The notes under the pieces: model-generated
The model's input: only the letters and a program-made list of their open reading frames with translations
Told to the model about the DNA's origin: nothing
The model's database searches: none
Translations under genes and position numbers: made by a program
Assembly: GCF_010820665.1 (NCBI RefSeq)
Contig: NZ_JAAIKC010000004.1
Coordinates: 186,001 to 250,000 of the forward strand
DNA: 64,000 nucleotides
Reading direction: 5' to 3'
Source of the DNA: Paenibacillus sp. SYP-B3998
GTDB lineage: Bacteria; Bacillota; Bacilli; Paenibacillales; NBRC-103111
Shown: piece by piece, positions 8,554-18,281 of the stretch
Numbering within the stretch: the first letter of the stretch is position 1
Layout of the letters: the number at the start of each line of letters is the position of its first letter

Positions 8554-9321
8554 ATGACAACGAACGAAGAAATGTCGCTCGTGGAGCACCTTGGCGAGCT
8601 TCGTAAGCGGATAATGTGGGTATTGGTCGTATTGGTCGTATTGGTCATTGGGATGGTAGGCGGGCTTATCCTAGCTAAGCCTATTATTAGATATTTGAAA
8701 AACATTCCTCCGGCGAGTGGAATCGCTTGGCATGTTTTCTCGCCCTGGGACGCACTTCGCCTTTATATGAACTTTGGTTTGGTTGTGGGGATACTCATCA
8801 CCTTGCCTGTTGCACTTTATCATATTTGGGCATTCGTAAGGCCGGGGCTACGGGAAGTGGAGCAGAAAGCTTCGATTATGTACGTACCCTATGCTTTCTT
8901 CTTGTTTTTGTTAGGCATCGCTTTTGGCTATTTTGTCGTATTTCCGATGGCTTTTTATTTTACTACGTCGATTAGTAAAAGCCTTGAAATCACGGAATTG
9001 TATGGGGCAGCCCAATATTTTTCCTTCATGTTCAATATCATTTTGCCATTGGCCATCGTGTTTGAGATGCCGATTGTTGTAATGTTTCTTACGAAAATTC
9101 GGTTGCTGAACCCGAAGCGCTTGCAAAAATTCAGAAGGTACGCGTACATGCTGCTCGTAATTTTGTCTACGGTGATTACCCCGCCGGATGCGATCTCAGC
9201 CGTTTTAGTTGCCGTACCGCTGATCATTTTGTATGAGTTTAGCGTTTTTATGTCGGGTTTCATTTATCGTAAACAGCTATTGAAGGATGCGGAATGGGAG
9301 CGGGAGTTCGGTCCTAAATAA
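8554..9321 (+). CDS. tatC: Sec-independent translocase subunit TatC
   Basis: 255 aa, six predicted membrane helices, the receptor that binds twin-arginine signal peptides. The cytoplasmic N-terminus EEMSLVEHLGELRKRI is the TatC hallmark, with the conserved Glu and Arg. The conserved FVRPGLREVE loop and the TPPDAIS segment in the last third are present. The first helix is coded by three tandem 9-bp units (8621-8647), read as a repeated VLV pattern. GGTGA precedes the ATG by six bases. A terminator follows directly. Confidence 0.95.
   Translation: MTTNEEMSLVEHLGELRKRIMWVLVVLVVLVIGMVGGLILAKPIIRYLKNIPPASGIAWHVFSPWDALRLYMNFGLVVGILITLPVALYHIWAFVRPGLREVEQKASIMYVPYAFFLFLLGIAFGYFVVFPMAFYFTTSISKSLEITELYGAAQYFSFMFNIILPLAIVFEMPIVVMFLTKIRLLNPKRLQKFRRYAYMLLVILSTVITPPDAISAVLVAVPLIILYEFSVFMSGFIYRKQLLKDAEWEREFGPK
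8621..8647 (+). repeat. 9-bp triple tandem repeat inside tatC
   Basis: TATTGGTCG is repeated twice exactly and a third time with one change. It lies in the first membrane helix of TatC, where gain or loss of a unit would change helix length by three residues and keep the frame. Confidence 0.8.
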
Positions 9322-9327
9322 AAAAAC

Positions 9328-9374
9328 AAAAACAGTCAGCTCATCGAATCATCGAGGCAGGCTGTTTTTCTTTT
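9328..9374 (+). terminator. Terminator of the moa-tat operon
   Basis: AAAAACAG (9328-9335) pairs with CTGTTTTT (9362-9369), extended inward by an imperfect GTC/GGC-rich stem and followed by CTTTT. It sits seven bases after the tatC stop. Confidence 0.8.
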
Positions 9375-9448
9375 GGCTTGGGAATATTTGCTTTTCATTT
9401 GGGTAGAATGAGGGGGGTGCTCGAAGTTTGGAAAATGTGTAAAAGGAC

Positions 9449-9477
9449 TTGCAAATTACGGTTAAAATGAGTATCAT
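9449..9477 (+). promoter_or_regulatory. Sigma-A-type promoter of groESL
   Basis: TTGCAA (-35) and TATCAT (-10) are separated by exactly 17 bases. The expected start lies a few bases upstream of the CIRCE element, the usual groESL layout. Confidence 0.75.
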
Positions 9478-9488
9478 AAGAGGTGTTG

Positions 9489-9515
9489 TTAGCACTAAAC
9501 ACATTCGAGTGCTAA
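9489..9515 (+). promoter_or_regulatory. CIRCE element (HrcA operator)
   Basis: TTAGCACTA - 9 bases - GAGTGCTAA. This matches the CIRCE consensus TTAGCACTC-N9-GAGTGCTAA with one mismatch, in the left arm. It places groESL under the heat-shock repressor HrcA, which binds just downstream of the promoter. Confidence 0.95.
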
Positions 9516-9564
9516 TAAAGCAATCTACAATCCACTACCTATTTCTAAAGGAGGCTATTTTTCC

Positions 9565-9846
9565 ATGATCAGACCGTTAGGTGATCGAGTAATCATTGAA
9601 GCCGTTGCGAAAGAGGAGACGACTGCAAGCGGCATCGTGCTGCCAGATACAGCTAAAGAAAAACCGCAAGAGGGTAAAGTTGTAGCGGTAGGCGCAGGCG
9701 CTTTGAAAGATGGCGTACGTGTTCCGCTTGAAGTAAGCGAAGGCGACCGCATCATTTTCTCCAAATACGCTGGAACTGAAGTGAAATACGAAGGCCGCGA
9801 ACTGTTGATCTTGCGCGAAAGCGATATTCTCGCAGTATTAGCCTAA
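9565..9846 (+). CDS. groES: Co-chaperonin GroES
   Basis: 93 aa, typical length. It begins [13 protein letters not shown], has the mobile loop [20 protein letters not shown] that contacts GroEL, and the [14 protein letters not shown] core. AAAGGAGG lies upstream at good spacing. Forms the heptameric lid of the GroEL chamber. First gene of the CIRCE-regulated operon; groEL follows after 94 bases. Confidence 0.98.
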   Translation: MIRPLGDRVIIEAVAKEETTASGIVLPDTAKEKPQEGKVVAVGAGALKDGVRVPLEVSEGDRIIFSKYAGTEVKYEGRELLILRESDILAVLA

Positions 9847-9919
9847 TTTAGCAGGATATAGTTCGGTTCGAAGTATACTTAGTTTTTACTGTTTTGCTAC
9901 TTACTATGTAATGTTTTAA

Positions 9920-11569
<1,650 letters not shown>

Positions 11570-11579
11570 TAAGGGGGAT

Positions 11580-11618
11580 AAACCCTTATGCATGAAGGGT
11601 TTCCTTGAGAGGAAACCC
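11580..11618 (+). other. Two overlapping, mutually exclusive hairpins after groEL
   Basis: Hairpin A: AAACCCTT / AAGGGTTT (11580-11602). Hairpin B: GGGTTTCC / GGAAACCC (11597-11618). They share the bases of one arm, so only one can form. Neither has a T run. They precede the real terminator. Confidence 0.55.
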
Positions 11619-11641
11619 CCGTTTGACCACATTGTGTAAAT

Positions 11642-11690
11642 AAAGAGGCTTCTCATGAGTTCATCGAACTTGTGAGAAGCCTCTTTGTTT
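11642..11690 (+). terminator. groESL terminator with the conserved repeat core
   Basis: Perfect 14-bp stem AAAGAGGCTTCTCA / TGAGAAGCCTCTTT followed by GTTTATTG. The apical part (11653-11675, containing GAGTTCATCGAACT) is nearly the same as that of the hairpins at 12921 and 19018, while the lower stem differs but stays paired. Confidence 0.85.
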
Positions 11691-11804
11691 ATTGTTTGGT
11701 TACGTGTAGGTAATCGGTCTTTGTTGTCGCGTCGTCTTTATGCCCAAGCGAATCTCAATCAATCGTACGACAGCCTCTGCAAGCAACGGCGTATATGCGC
11801 TTTT
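11689..11804 (-). pseudogene. 3' remnant of a tyrosine recombinase (phage/ICE integrase)
   Basis: Reading the minus strand toward the TAA at 11689-11691 gives the last 35-40 residues of a phage-type integrase. One frame reads YTPLLAEAVVRLIEIRLG; after a one-base shift near 11735 the next reads LGHKDDATTKTDYLHVTKQ and stops. This is the conserved C-terminal block of Firmicute tyrosine recombinases: the His of RLGHKD and the nucleophilic Tyr of YLHVTK are both visible. No upstream part is recognisable; the Calx-beta gene starts its stop region at 11821. Probably a scar of an element that integrated next to groEL. Confidence 0.72.
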
Positions 11805-11820
11805 ACTATTTGTATTTAAA

Positions 11821-12540
11821 TTAATCTTGGTCCCTTATAATTACATTCGTGGTTGCATAGGTCTTATTGTTTCTTGTCAAATCCACGCGGAAATTCTCTA
11901 GACCTTCAGGTATTGAATCATCCGTAAGCCTCATTTTAATTGTTTGGCTTGTTTCGCCATCTTTAAAAATAATTTTTTGATCTTGGCTATCATGAAGATT
12001 TGGGAAAAAATCAATCCCTTTCTCTGCAGACCGACTATGTGTGAAATACCAGGCATAAACAGTTCCGTGACTATTACCTTTGCGAATTACTTTGACTGTT
12101 GCGATTCCTGATTCTTCAATCACCATCTGAGCCAAAGTTTCAAATTCAAAAGTATAGGTTGGTTTTGGTTCATAGTATACAGTTCTACTAATCTCCTCCG
12201 TGACTCCGGATGTTGATGTCGCCCTAACCGTCACTTTTTTATAGCCACTTTCTAATCCAGTGAATGATATCTCTTTTTCAAAATGATGTCCCCAATAATC
12301 ACTTTGCATTGGGAAAGAACGGTCCTCAACATTCACCGTTAGTTGGTCTAAATTACGATCATTCCGAATATGAGCAATAACGTCTAGCGTTGGTCCTACG
12401 GCTAAATTATCCACCTCAAACCAGGACAAACCTAATTCCTCTTCTGCATGAGCTCTTATTGGGAGCAAACCCATAGAAAGTAGTGTGACGACTAGTAAAA
12501 AGGAAATCAGTTTCTTTTGAATGTTTTTAGATACAATCAT
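11821..12540 (-). CDS. Secreted protein with C-terminal Calx-beta-like domain
   Basis: 239 aa. Signal peptide: basic MIVSKNIQKK, hydrophobic core, cleavage after RAHA (residue about 32). Residues about 40-140 look like an all-beta Ig-like segment. Residues about 145-239 resemble a Calx-beta domain, with the typical end DDSIPEGLENFRVDLTR and the closing NVIIRDQD that includes the acidic ligand position. Such domains bind Ca2+ and serve in adhesion or as modules of surface proteins. GGAGG lies upstream at normal spacing. It stands alone between decayed genes; specific function unknown. Confidence 0.78.
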   Translation of the reverse strand: MIVSKNIQKKLISFLLVVTLLSMGLLPIRAHAEEELGLSWFEVDNLAVGPTLDVIAHIRNDRNLDQLTVNVEDRSFPMQSDYWGHHFEKEISFTGLESGYKKVTVRATSTSGVTEEISRTVYYEPKPTYTFEFETLAQMVIEESGIATVKVIRKGNSHGTVYAWYFTHSRSAEKGIDFFPNLHDSQDQKIIFKDGETSQTIKMRLTDDSIPEGLENFRVDLTRNNKTYATTNVIIRDQD

Positions 12541-12861
12541 AATCTAGCAACCTCCTATTATTATTATTATTTTAACCACCTAATTTTAGTGTTAATAGTA
12601 AATATTTGTAATAGGCTTATGGAGCTAATCTTTCTATTAAACTAGTAAAACAGTGTCGAAAAAACGAAAGCCCCACTGACCTTAATTGGTTGGTGTTGTT
12701 TTCTTCAAAATACGTACCGATTTGCCCCGGCAGAAGAAAAAATGTCTTATCATGGAAGTTTCCGAAATCTTGACTTTCTCGGATGGTAAAAAAGAGAGCA
12801 TTCAATGATAGGAATTCCTATGGACAGTGTGGCTGGTTCAGGATAAAAATGATAATCCAAT
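12541..12861. other. Intergenic stretch without recognisable gene
   Basis: Upstream region of the Calx-beta gene. A 62-codon open frame on the minus strand (12617-12805) has no ribosome binding site and no family I recognise. I see no convincing promoter, hairpin or mobile element in it. Confidence 0.4.
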
Positions 12862-13027
12862 GCCTTGCATACTAATTTTAGGAATAAAAACTCTCGGATC
12901 GGGGATTATCTCAAACAAATAAAAGACTTTCATGAGTTCATTGAACTTGTGAAAGTCTTTTATTCTGCTTACCGGATAGGTGTAGATTGTGTCATGGGCT
13001 CATATATCGTAAGATTGAAATGGTCGA
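12862..13027 (+). repeat. Dispersed 166-bp repeat, copy 1
   Basis: Closely similar to 18957-19123. Both begin GCCTTGyATACTAATTTTAG, contain CTCAAACAAA, carry the hairpin with core CATGAGTTCATTGAAC, and end CTCATATATCGTAAGATTG. The hairpin (12921-12962) has arms AAAAGACTTTCA / TGAAAGTCTTTT. No coding capacity is conserved between copies. Confidence 0.85.
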
Positions 13028-13029
13028 CT

Positions 13030-13188
13030 TTATGCACAATTGAAATTTCTTCTATAGTACGTTTCATAAGAAGCATTTAGTCTGGTCGAACTGCCGGATG
13101 TACCCCGATCAACAATTTTTCGTATGATATCTCCATCTACCTCATAGATTGTATATAGACAAACGAAATTAAGCTCGTTAAAATTCAT
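13030..13188 (-). CDS. Possible small protein, 52 aa
   Basis: Open frame starting MNFNELNFVC and containing EVDGDIIRKIVDRGTSG. Composition is protein-like, but there is no binding site before the ATG and no family is recognised, so it may equally be the remnant of a larger gene in this decayed segment. Confidence 0.25.
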   Translation of the reverse strand: MNFNELNFVCLYTIYEVDGDIIRKIVDRGTSGSSTRLNASYETYYRRNFNCA

Positions 13189-13228
13189 ACAATCATTGGT
13201 TATTCTGTATAACGACTTATTAATCGAC

Positions 13229-13770
13229 TTAATCTGTATACAAGATAACCAACAGCGAGCTCGTATCGTTCCACCTCGGAGTTAAGATAATCCCTTTCAG
13301 TCCGAAATTCCTCTGAAAAGGAGCGAAGTTCATCTGTTGACCTTTCGTGTATTCAAGGATCGCCTGAATTTCATTTCCAGAATGCGGCTGAAGTAAAAGT
13401 ATAAAAACTTTGTAGAGACCTGAAAAGTTAGCGTTATGCTTTTGGAAAAAGGGAGCCCAGAATTTGTACTCATTTGGCCTTTTTGCTTTAAAAGCACCGA
13501 CATGGAAGTTAGGATGGACTGGTGATGACATTTGGGATATATTGCGCAGCACAAAAATCCAACGACTCCTACACCTACAAGCCAATAGGGTAATTTAGCA
13601 AGGTAACCTCCCGTAAGTACAAGAACAGGTCCAATAACTGGAAGTGTAACCCACTTAATTGTCCCAAGAGTTCCAGCCGATTTGAAAAGAGACGCAAACG
13701 TTTTGGCCGGCCCAATCAAAAACTTATTCCGCAAGATGGCTGTATTCATGAGAGGGGTGATGTGGAGCAC
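13229..13770 (-). pseudogene. Frameshifted gene for a small membrane protein, family not recognised
   Basis: Two overlapping minus-strand frames appear to be halves of one protein. The upstream half (from 13770) has a hydrophobic stretch TLPVIGPVLVLTGGYLAKL and PYWLVGVGVVGFLCCAI. The downstream half, in the other frame to the stop at 13229, reads as compact soluble sequence (FHVGAFKAKRPNEYKFWAPF, NEIQAILEYTKG). Hydrophobic N-part and soluble C-part join near 13540-13560, where a single frameshift would fuse them. I do not recognise the family. Confidence 0.5.
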
Positions 13771-13797
13771 GGTTTATTTTGCTTTTATTGTTTAAAA

Positions 13798-13813
13798 GTT
13801 AAAGCGCTTTAAC
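13798..13813 (+). promoter_or_regulatory. 16-bp perfect palindrome upstream of GH2 gene (cre-like operator)
   Basis: GTTAAAGCGCTTTAAC is a perfect palindrome with the central CG and AAAGCGCTTT typical of LacI-family operators and of CcpA cre sites. It lies 28 bases before the start codon of the glycoside hydrolase, a position suited to repression by CcpA or a dedicated LacI-type regulator. Confidence 0.65.
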
Positions 13814-13841
13814 ATTTTACATCCAGTAGGAGGGGAAATCT

Positions 13842-16800
13842 ATGCATTTAGGCAAAGCGTTCAGGAAATCATTCATTTTCATGTTAGCTCTATTATTTGT
13901 TGCAACTAGTACGCCACTGGCTCAGGTAGGAACTGCAAAGGCGGCCGAAGTGGAAGCGGTTGTCGCAGCAGACTCAGACTCTTTAATTGCCGCATCAAAC
14001 GCTTTTCCGTTAATCCAGAACTGGGAAATACAGTCATCGGCAATTGCAACCGCGAACGGATCGAAAATTTCAACATCCGGCTTTACAACAACCGCTTGGT
14101 TCGGCACAACGGTTCCCAATACAGTTCTGGGAGCGTTAGTTAATGCCGGCAATATTAAAGATCCATATATTGGCCAAAATATGGCTTATATCGACGAAAG
14201 CAGATTCACAGTTCCATGGTGGTATCGCACGGAATTTACACTGCCTGAGTCAGAGGACGGCAAGAAAATCGCAGTCAATTTCCAAGGCATCAACTACAAA
14301 GCGGACATTTGGGTTAATGGCAAGCAAATAGCCAAAAGCTCGGATATTGTCGGCTCTTTCCGCAGTTATGAATTGGATATTACAGATTATGTGACCGCCA
14401 ACGGTACGACCAAAAACACGCTTGCCGTTCAAGTCACTCGGCCTGATTATTTGAAAGACTTGACGATCTATTGGGTCGATTGGGTTCCTAGGCCGGCAGA
14501 TAACAACATGGGACTATGGCGCGATGTCGTTATTAAAACCAGCGACACGGTAAAAACGCGCAACCCATTTGTTACCTCGACAGTGGATGCCAATCTTGCT
14601 GCAGCTCATCTCAACGCCTATGTGGAATTAAGCAATACGAGTCAAGCGGACGTAAAAGGGGCCGTATATGCTACAATTAAAGACCCTTCAGGCGTTGCCG
14701 TTACGAGTATTTCGAAGGCTGTCACTGTAAAAGCCGGAGCCAAGGATCAGGAAGTCTCCTTCCAAGGGATCAACGTCGCCAGTCCTCAACTCTGGTGGCC
14801 GATCAATATGGGTGACCATCCATTGTATACAGTCGACTTCAGTTTTAAGGCAAGCGGCAAAGTTTCCGATAGTGTCGTACAAAAATTCGGAATCCGCGAA
14901 ATTTCAACGGAAATGAATGTATCCCCGTCCACTTCGGTTGATCCACCGCTCAAAGATATGGTGCAATTCTATGTTAACCATAAGCCTGTTCTGATCAAGG
15001 CGGGGGGCTATTCGCCTACAGATCTTCTCCTGCGTCGTGACCAGAATGCGAACAACGCGGTTGTTCAATACGTGAAAGATATGGGCTTGAACACCATTCG
15101 CGACGAAGGCAAGTTCTTTGACGATCAGTTGCTGCAGCTTTTGGACGAGAACGGCATCCTATTCATGGCGGGATGGGTATGCTGCGACAGATGGCAGCAG
15201 CCGGCTTCATTCACTGATGATGAAGCCAAAATCGCCGGAGCATCCCTATACTCTCAGCTTCGTGAATTAAGGGTACATCCGAGCATGATTGCTTGGTTGA
15301 ACGGAAGCGACAATCCTCCGTCTTATGGCGATATGACGGACCAGCCGCCAGGCTCGACTGTCAAGCGCGGTAAATTTATCGAGCAGATGTATCTGGATTT
15401 GGAACATCAGATGCATTGGGAAGATTTCAGCGCTATCATCTCAAGTGCCTCCGCCAAGGTAGCGGAATTAACCAGTACGGTGGGCGGTATGCATATGGAT
15501 GCTACATATGATTACGCGCCTCCGGCGATGTACTTCGAAGACATGAAATTAGGCGGCGCATTCGGGTTTACCTCGGAAGCAGGTCCCGGTCCTAGCTTGC
15601 CTGTCATTGAAACCTTTAAGAAAATTTTACCGGCAAGCGCACTCTGGCCTTATAACGTAGGTGGAGACAACTATCAGCAGTGGAATTACCATGCATCGAG
15701 ACAAGCTTTCGGGAAATTAGAAGTGTTCCAGAAGGCGCTGGACAGTCACTATGGATCATCCAATAACTTGGAAGAATTTAATATTAAAGCGCAAGTGCAG
15801 CAATATGACGCGCAGCGCGCGCAGTTTGAAGCCGTGAACGCCAACAAATACACCAAGGCGTCAGGCTGGATTCAATGGATGCTCAACAATTCATTCCCAA
15901 GCTTATACTGGAATCTATTCGACTTTTATTTGAATCCGAACGGGTCTTACTTCGGGGTCAAGAAAGCGAATGAGCCGATTCACATTATGTTCGATTACGC
16001 TTCTAAGGAAGTTAAAATTCTCAACAGCACGAAAGATGCTTACTCGGGCTTGAAAGCCAATGTAAAAGTCTACAATATCGACAGCACCAAAGTTTATGAC
16101 AAAGCGTTCAATAACCTGAACGTTTCTCCGGATGGAGCAAGTCCGTCTGTGGGCGGAAAGCCTAAAAAGGTCGGTTATGAAACGATCAATTTCGGGGGCA
16201 AAATCAAAACGGCGAACGGCATTACGATTGTGAACAAACTGAATGAAGATACGCTTAATCTATCGCCTACCTATTTCATTCGGTTGGAATTGCGAGATGC
16301 CAGCAACCAGGTTATCAGTGTGAATACCTATGCCCAAACGAAGAAAAAGGATCTCGTCAGATACCAGAATCACGATTGGAACTACACGCCTCAGGATCAA
16401 TATGCTGACTTCACGGAATTGCAAAGGTTGAACCCGGTTGACTTGCAACTCATCAGCTCTAAGGCTGTGACAACAGGTTCCCAACAAACGCTTACGTATA
16501 CCGTTAAAAATAACGGCAGCGACATTGCTTTTGCGGTATTCGCCAAGATCAAGAAAGACACAGGAGGAGATCTTGTAGCACCAGTCATAATCGAGGACAA
16601 CTACTTCGTACTGCTTCCGGGCGAACAAAGAACCCTGAAAGCCGAATATGCTGTCTCTGATTTAAACGGAGCGATACCGATCGTCGCATTGGATTGCTAC
16701 AACAACATTATCACCAAGAAAACCCCAATGCCAACAACTCCTGATCTTGCAAAAGGGAAAAAGGCGACCGCGTCATCCACGGAAACGGGAGGAAGTGTTT

Positions 16801-17225
16801 CATCCCCAACGAACAATGCCGTGGATGACAGTGTGTTCACCGAATGGCAGAGCAATTCCCAAGACGCATCCGGCAAAGATCCGCAATGGCTCTCTGTCGA
16901 TCTCGGGGCGTCTAAGAAAATCAATCGAACCATCATCAGATGGGGTTTTGAAAACTATGCGCGTGATATTATCATCCAGGCTTCCGATGACAACAAAACA
17001 TGGCAAACTGTCGCTACGGCAACAAACCAATACGGATCGACAGTGAGCGACATTGCTTTTAATTCACTTACCAAGCGTTATGTTAAAATTATCATGTCCG
17101 GCAAGCGGCCAGGAGCTCCTCAAGTAGGCAGTGGCGGTTCGGGGCAAAGGTTCACCGGAATGGATGCTGTCCCGGCAGCGAAATCTTTTAAAATCGGTGC
17201 GTTTGAAGTCTATGGATCCAACTGA
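13842..17225 (+). CDS. Secreted GH2 exo-beta-D-glucosaminidase-like enzyme with discoidin-type C-domain
   Basis: 1127 aa. Signal peptide with cleavage near AKAAE (residue about 34). GH2 layout: sugar-binding jelly roll (about 60-215, with YRTEFTLPE and GINYKADIWVNGKQI), Ig-like domain (about 225-355), TIM barrel (about 365-650), further beta domains, and a C-terminal F5/8 type C (CBM32-like) domain (about 965-1127, NNAVDDSVFTEWQS, WLSVDLG). The barrel shows the variant motifs of CsxA-type exo-beta-D-glucosaminidases: WLNGSDNPPS with D490 as likely acid/base, and FTSEAGPG with E579 as likely nucleophile. Chitosan oligosaccharides are the probable substrate, by family inference. AGGAGGGG precedes the ATG, and a cre-like palindrome lies upstream. 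No transporter or regulator gene adjoins it. Confidence 0.88.
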   Translation: MHLGKAFRKSFIFMLALLFVATSTPLAQVGTAKAAEVEAVVAADSDSLIAASNAFPLIQNWEIQSSAIATANGSKISTSGFTTTAWFGTTVPNTVLGALVNAGNIKDPYIGQNMAYIDESRFTVPWWYRTEFTLPESEDGKKIAVNFQGINYKADIWVNGKQIAKSSDIVGSFRSYELDITDYVTANGTTKNTLAVQVTRPDYLKDLTIYWVDWVPRPADNNMGLWRDVVIKTSDTVKTRNPFVTSTVDANLAAAHLNAYVELSNTSQADVKGAVYATIKDPSGVAVTSISKAVTVKAGAKDQEVSFQGINVASPQLWWPINMGDHPLYTVDFSFKASGKVSDSVVQKFGIREISTEMNVSPSTSVDPPLKDMVQFYVNHKPVLIKAGGYSPTDLLLRRDQNANNAVVQYVKDMGLNTIRDEGKFFDDQLLQLLDENGILFMAGWVCCDRWQQPASFTDDEAKIAGASLYSQLRELRVHPSMIAWLNGSDNPPSYGDMTDQPPGSTVKRGKFIEQMYLDLEHQMHWEDFSAIISSASAKVAELTSTVGGMHMDATYDYAPPAMYFEDMKLGGAFGFTSEAGPGPSLPVIETFKKILPASALWPYNVGGDNYQQWNYHASRQAFGKLEVFQKALDSHYGSSNNLEEFNIKAQVQQYDAQRAQFEAVNANKYTKASGWIQWMLNNSFPSLYWNLFDFYLNPNGSYFGVKKANEPIHIMFDYASKEVKILNSTKDAYSGLKANVKVYNIDSTKVYDKAFNNLNVSPDGASPSVGGKPKKVGYETINFGGKIKTANGITIVNKLNEDTLNLSPTYFIRLELRDASNQVISVNTYAQTKKKDLVRYQNHDWNYTPQDQYADFTELQRLNPVDLQLISSKAVTTGSQQTLTYTVKNNGSDIAFAVFAKIKKDTGGDLVAPVIIEDNYFVLLPGEQRTLKAEYAVSDLNGAIPIVALDCYNNIITKKTPMPTTPDLAKGKKATASSTETGGSVSSPTNNAVDDSVFTEWQSNSQDASGKDPQWLSVDLGASKKINRTIIRWGFENYARDIIIQASDDNKTWQTVATATNQYGSTVSDIAFNSLTKRYVKIIMSGKRPGAPQVGSGGSGQRFTGMDAVPAAKSFKIGAFEVYGSN

Positions 17226-17237
17226 TTTCATCGATAA

Positions 17238-17338
17238 GGGGGCTGTCTCAATAGAGTAAGGGGATTGAGACAGTCCCGAATTTAAGAGAGGAAGCCTCCA
17301 AAACCACGTTAAAAGTGGGGCTGGGGGCTTCTTTTATT
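17238..17338 (+). terminator. Tandem hairpins / terminator after GH2 gene
   Basis: First a 14-bp stem GGGGCTGTCTCAAT / ATTGAGACAGTCCC (17239-17277, one G-T pair). Then GAAGCCTCC / GGGGGCTTC (17291-17331) followed by TTTTATTT, a standard terminator. Confidence 0.85.
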
Positions 17339-17373
17339 TAGGAGTGAATATTCAAACCTGAAATATTCACAGC

Positions 17374-17989
17374 CTAACCTTCAATCATCGCAACCTCTAG
17401 TAGTATCATCAATTGCATATTTGTATTCAATAATTGACATTGTTGGGCAATAATAAACGGGCTTGGGCAACCCGCTTGCAGGTTTGTATAATTAGCTGGC
17501 AAGATTTGCTCCCCTGCTAATGTCAGATGTAGATCATGTTTTTGGTGAAGTAGTCTGTTATAATCGTGACTTAGTGGATTCGGTTCATAGCCCAGTAAAT
17601 AAATTTAAGCGGACATATCCGTTTGTGTCTTAATATTCGGAATGCTGTATGGAATCGTTTCCCATATTAATTCTTCCAATGCCTCTTGCAAAAGCACACA
17701 AACATGTTGAACAGGATTGGTTGGACAATATACAATAATAAGATGCCATCTAAATGGTTCTGCATAATGGTCGCATGGCTTAATATCGTAGGCAGTATCG
17801 AAATGTAACTGAACGAATGAAGTGATAATGCATATACAATCCGCTCGTACTATTAAGGAAGTTGCTTTTAACTTTTAGTCGTTCCTGAGAACCAGAGGCG
17901 TTAATTTCAATCGCATGATCGTTATAAGCTGAGCCCCATGCTAAATAAGCCCGAACGATGCTAAAACTAAAATGACTAAAACAAATTAC
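17374..17989 (-). pseudogene. Decayed gene of about 200 codons, family not recognised
   Basis: Translating the minus strand shows protein-like sequence across about 600 bases, broken by one frameshift and one in-frame stop. Upstream frame (from 17989): SIVRAYLAWGSAYNDHAIEI and following. The frame changes near 17830. The next frame reads FVQLHFDTAYDIKPCDHYAE, then WHLIIVYCPTNPVQHVCVLL, and LEELIWETIPYSIPNIKTQ up to a TAA at 17605-17607. The same frame then continues IYLLGYEPNPLSHDYNRLL to a TAG at 17374-17376. No start codon with a binding site is left. I do not recognise the family. Confidence 0.6.
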
Positions 17990-18134
17990 TTATTTTTCCT
18001 TATCTATATTGGGATGGCATTGGATACATGAACGTTTTTTTCTGTTAAATAGTTCCATTATATCCCATCCCATCTTTGTCGGTATAATATCGATTCAACA
18101 ACTATTGTGAGGGCATAATGTTCGTTTTCATTCA

Positions 18135-18177
18135 AAATGAAAAGGCCGCTCTTACTCCGCTAGTGGAAGTGAGCGAC
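18135..18177 (-). terminator. Likely terminator of the 18282-18875 gene
   Basis: On the minus strand GTCGCTC (18171-18177) pairs with GAGCGGC (18145-18151), with further ACTTCC/GGAGT pairing inside, followed by CTTTTCATTT. It lies about 105 bases past the stop codon. The rest of 17990-18281 holds nothing I recognise. Confidence 0.6.
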
Positions 18178-18281
18178 TTACTCAACATAACATATGCATA
18201 GAAGTATTTGAGGGACTGCATCAGAGGCAAAATCCGCAGATGTACATTTTAAGGTTAGATAATGCATTGATTAAAACATGT

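Noticed and set aside
12617-12805. 62-codon minus-strand frame upstream of repeat copy 1
   Set aside because: No ribosome binding site and no recognisable family; left as non-coding.
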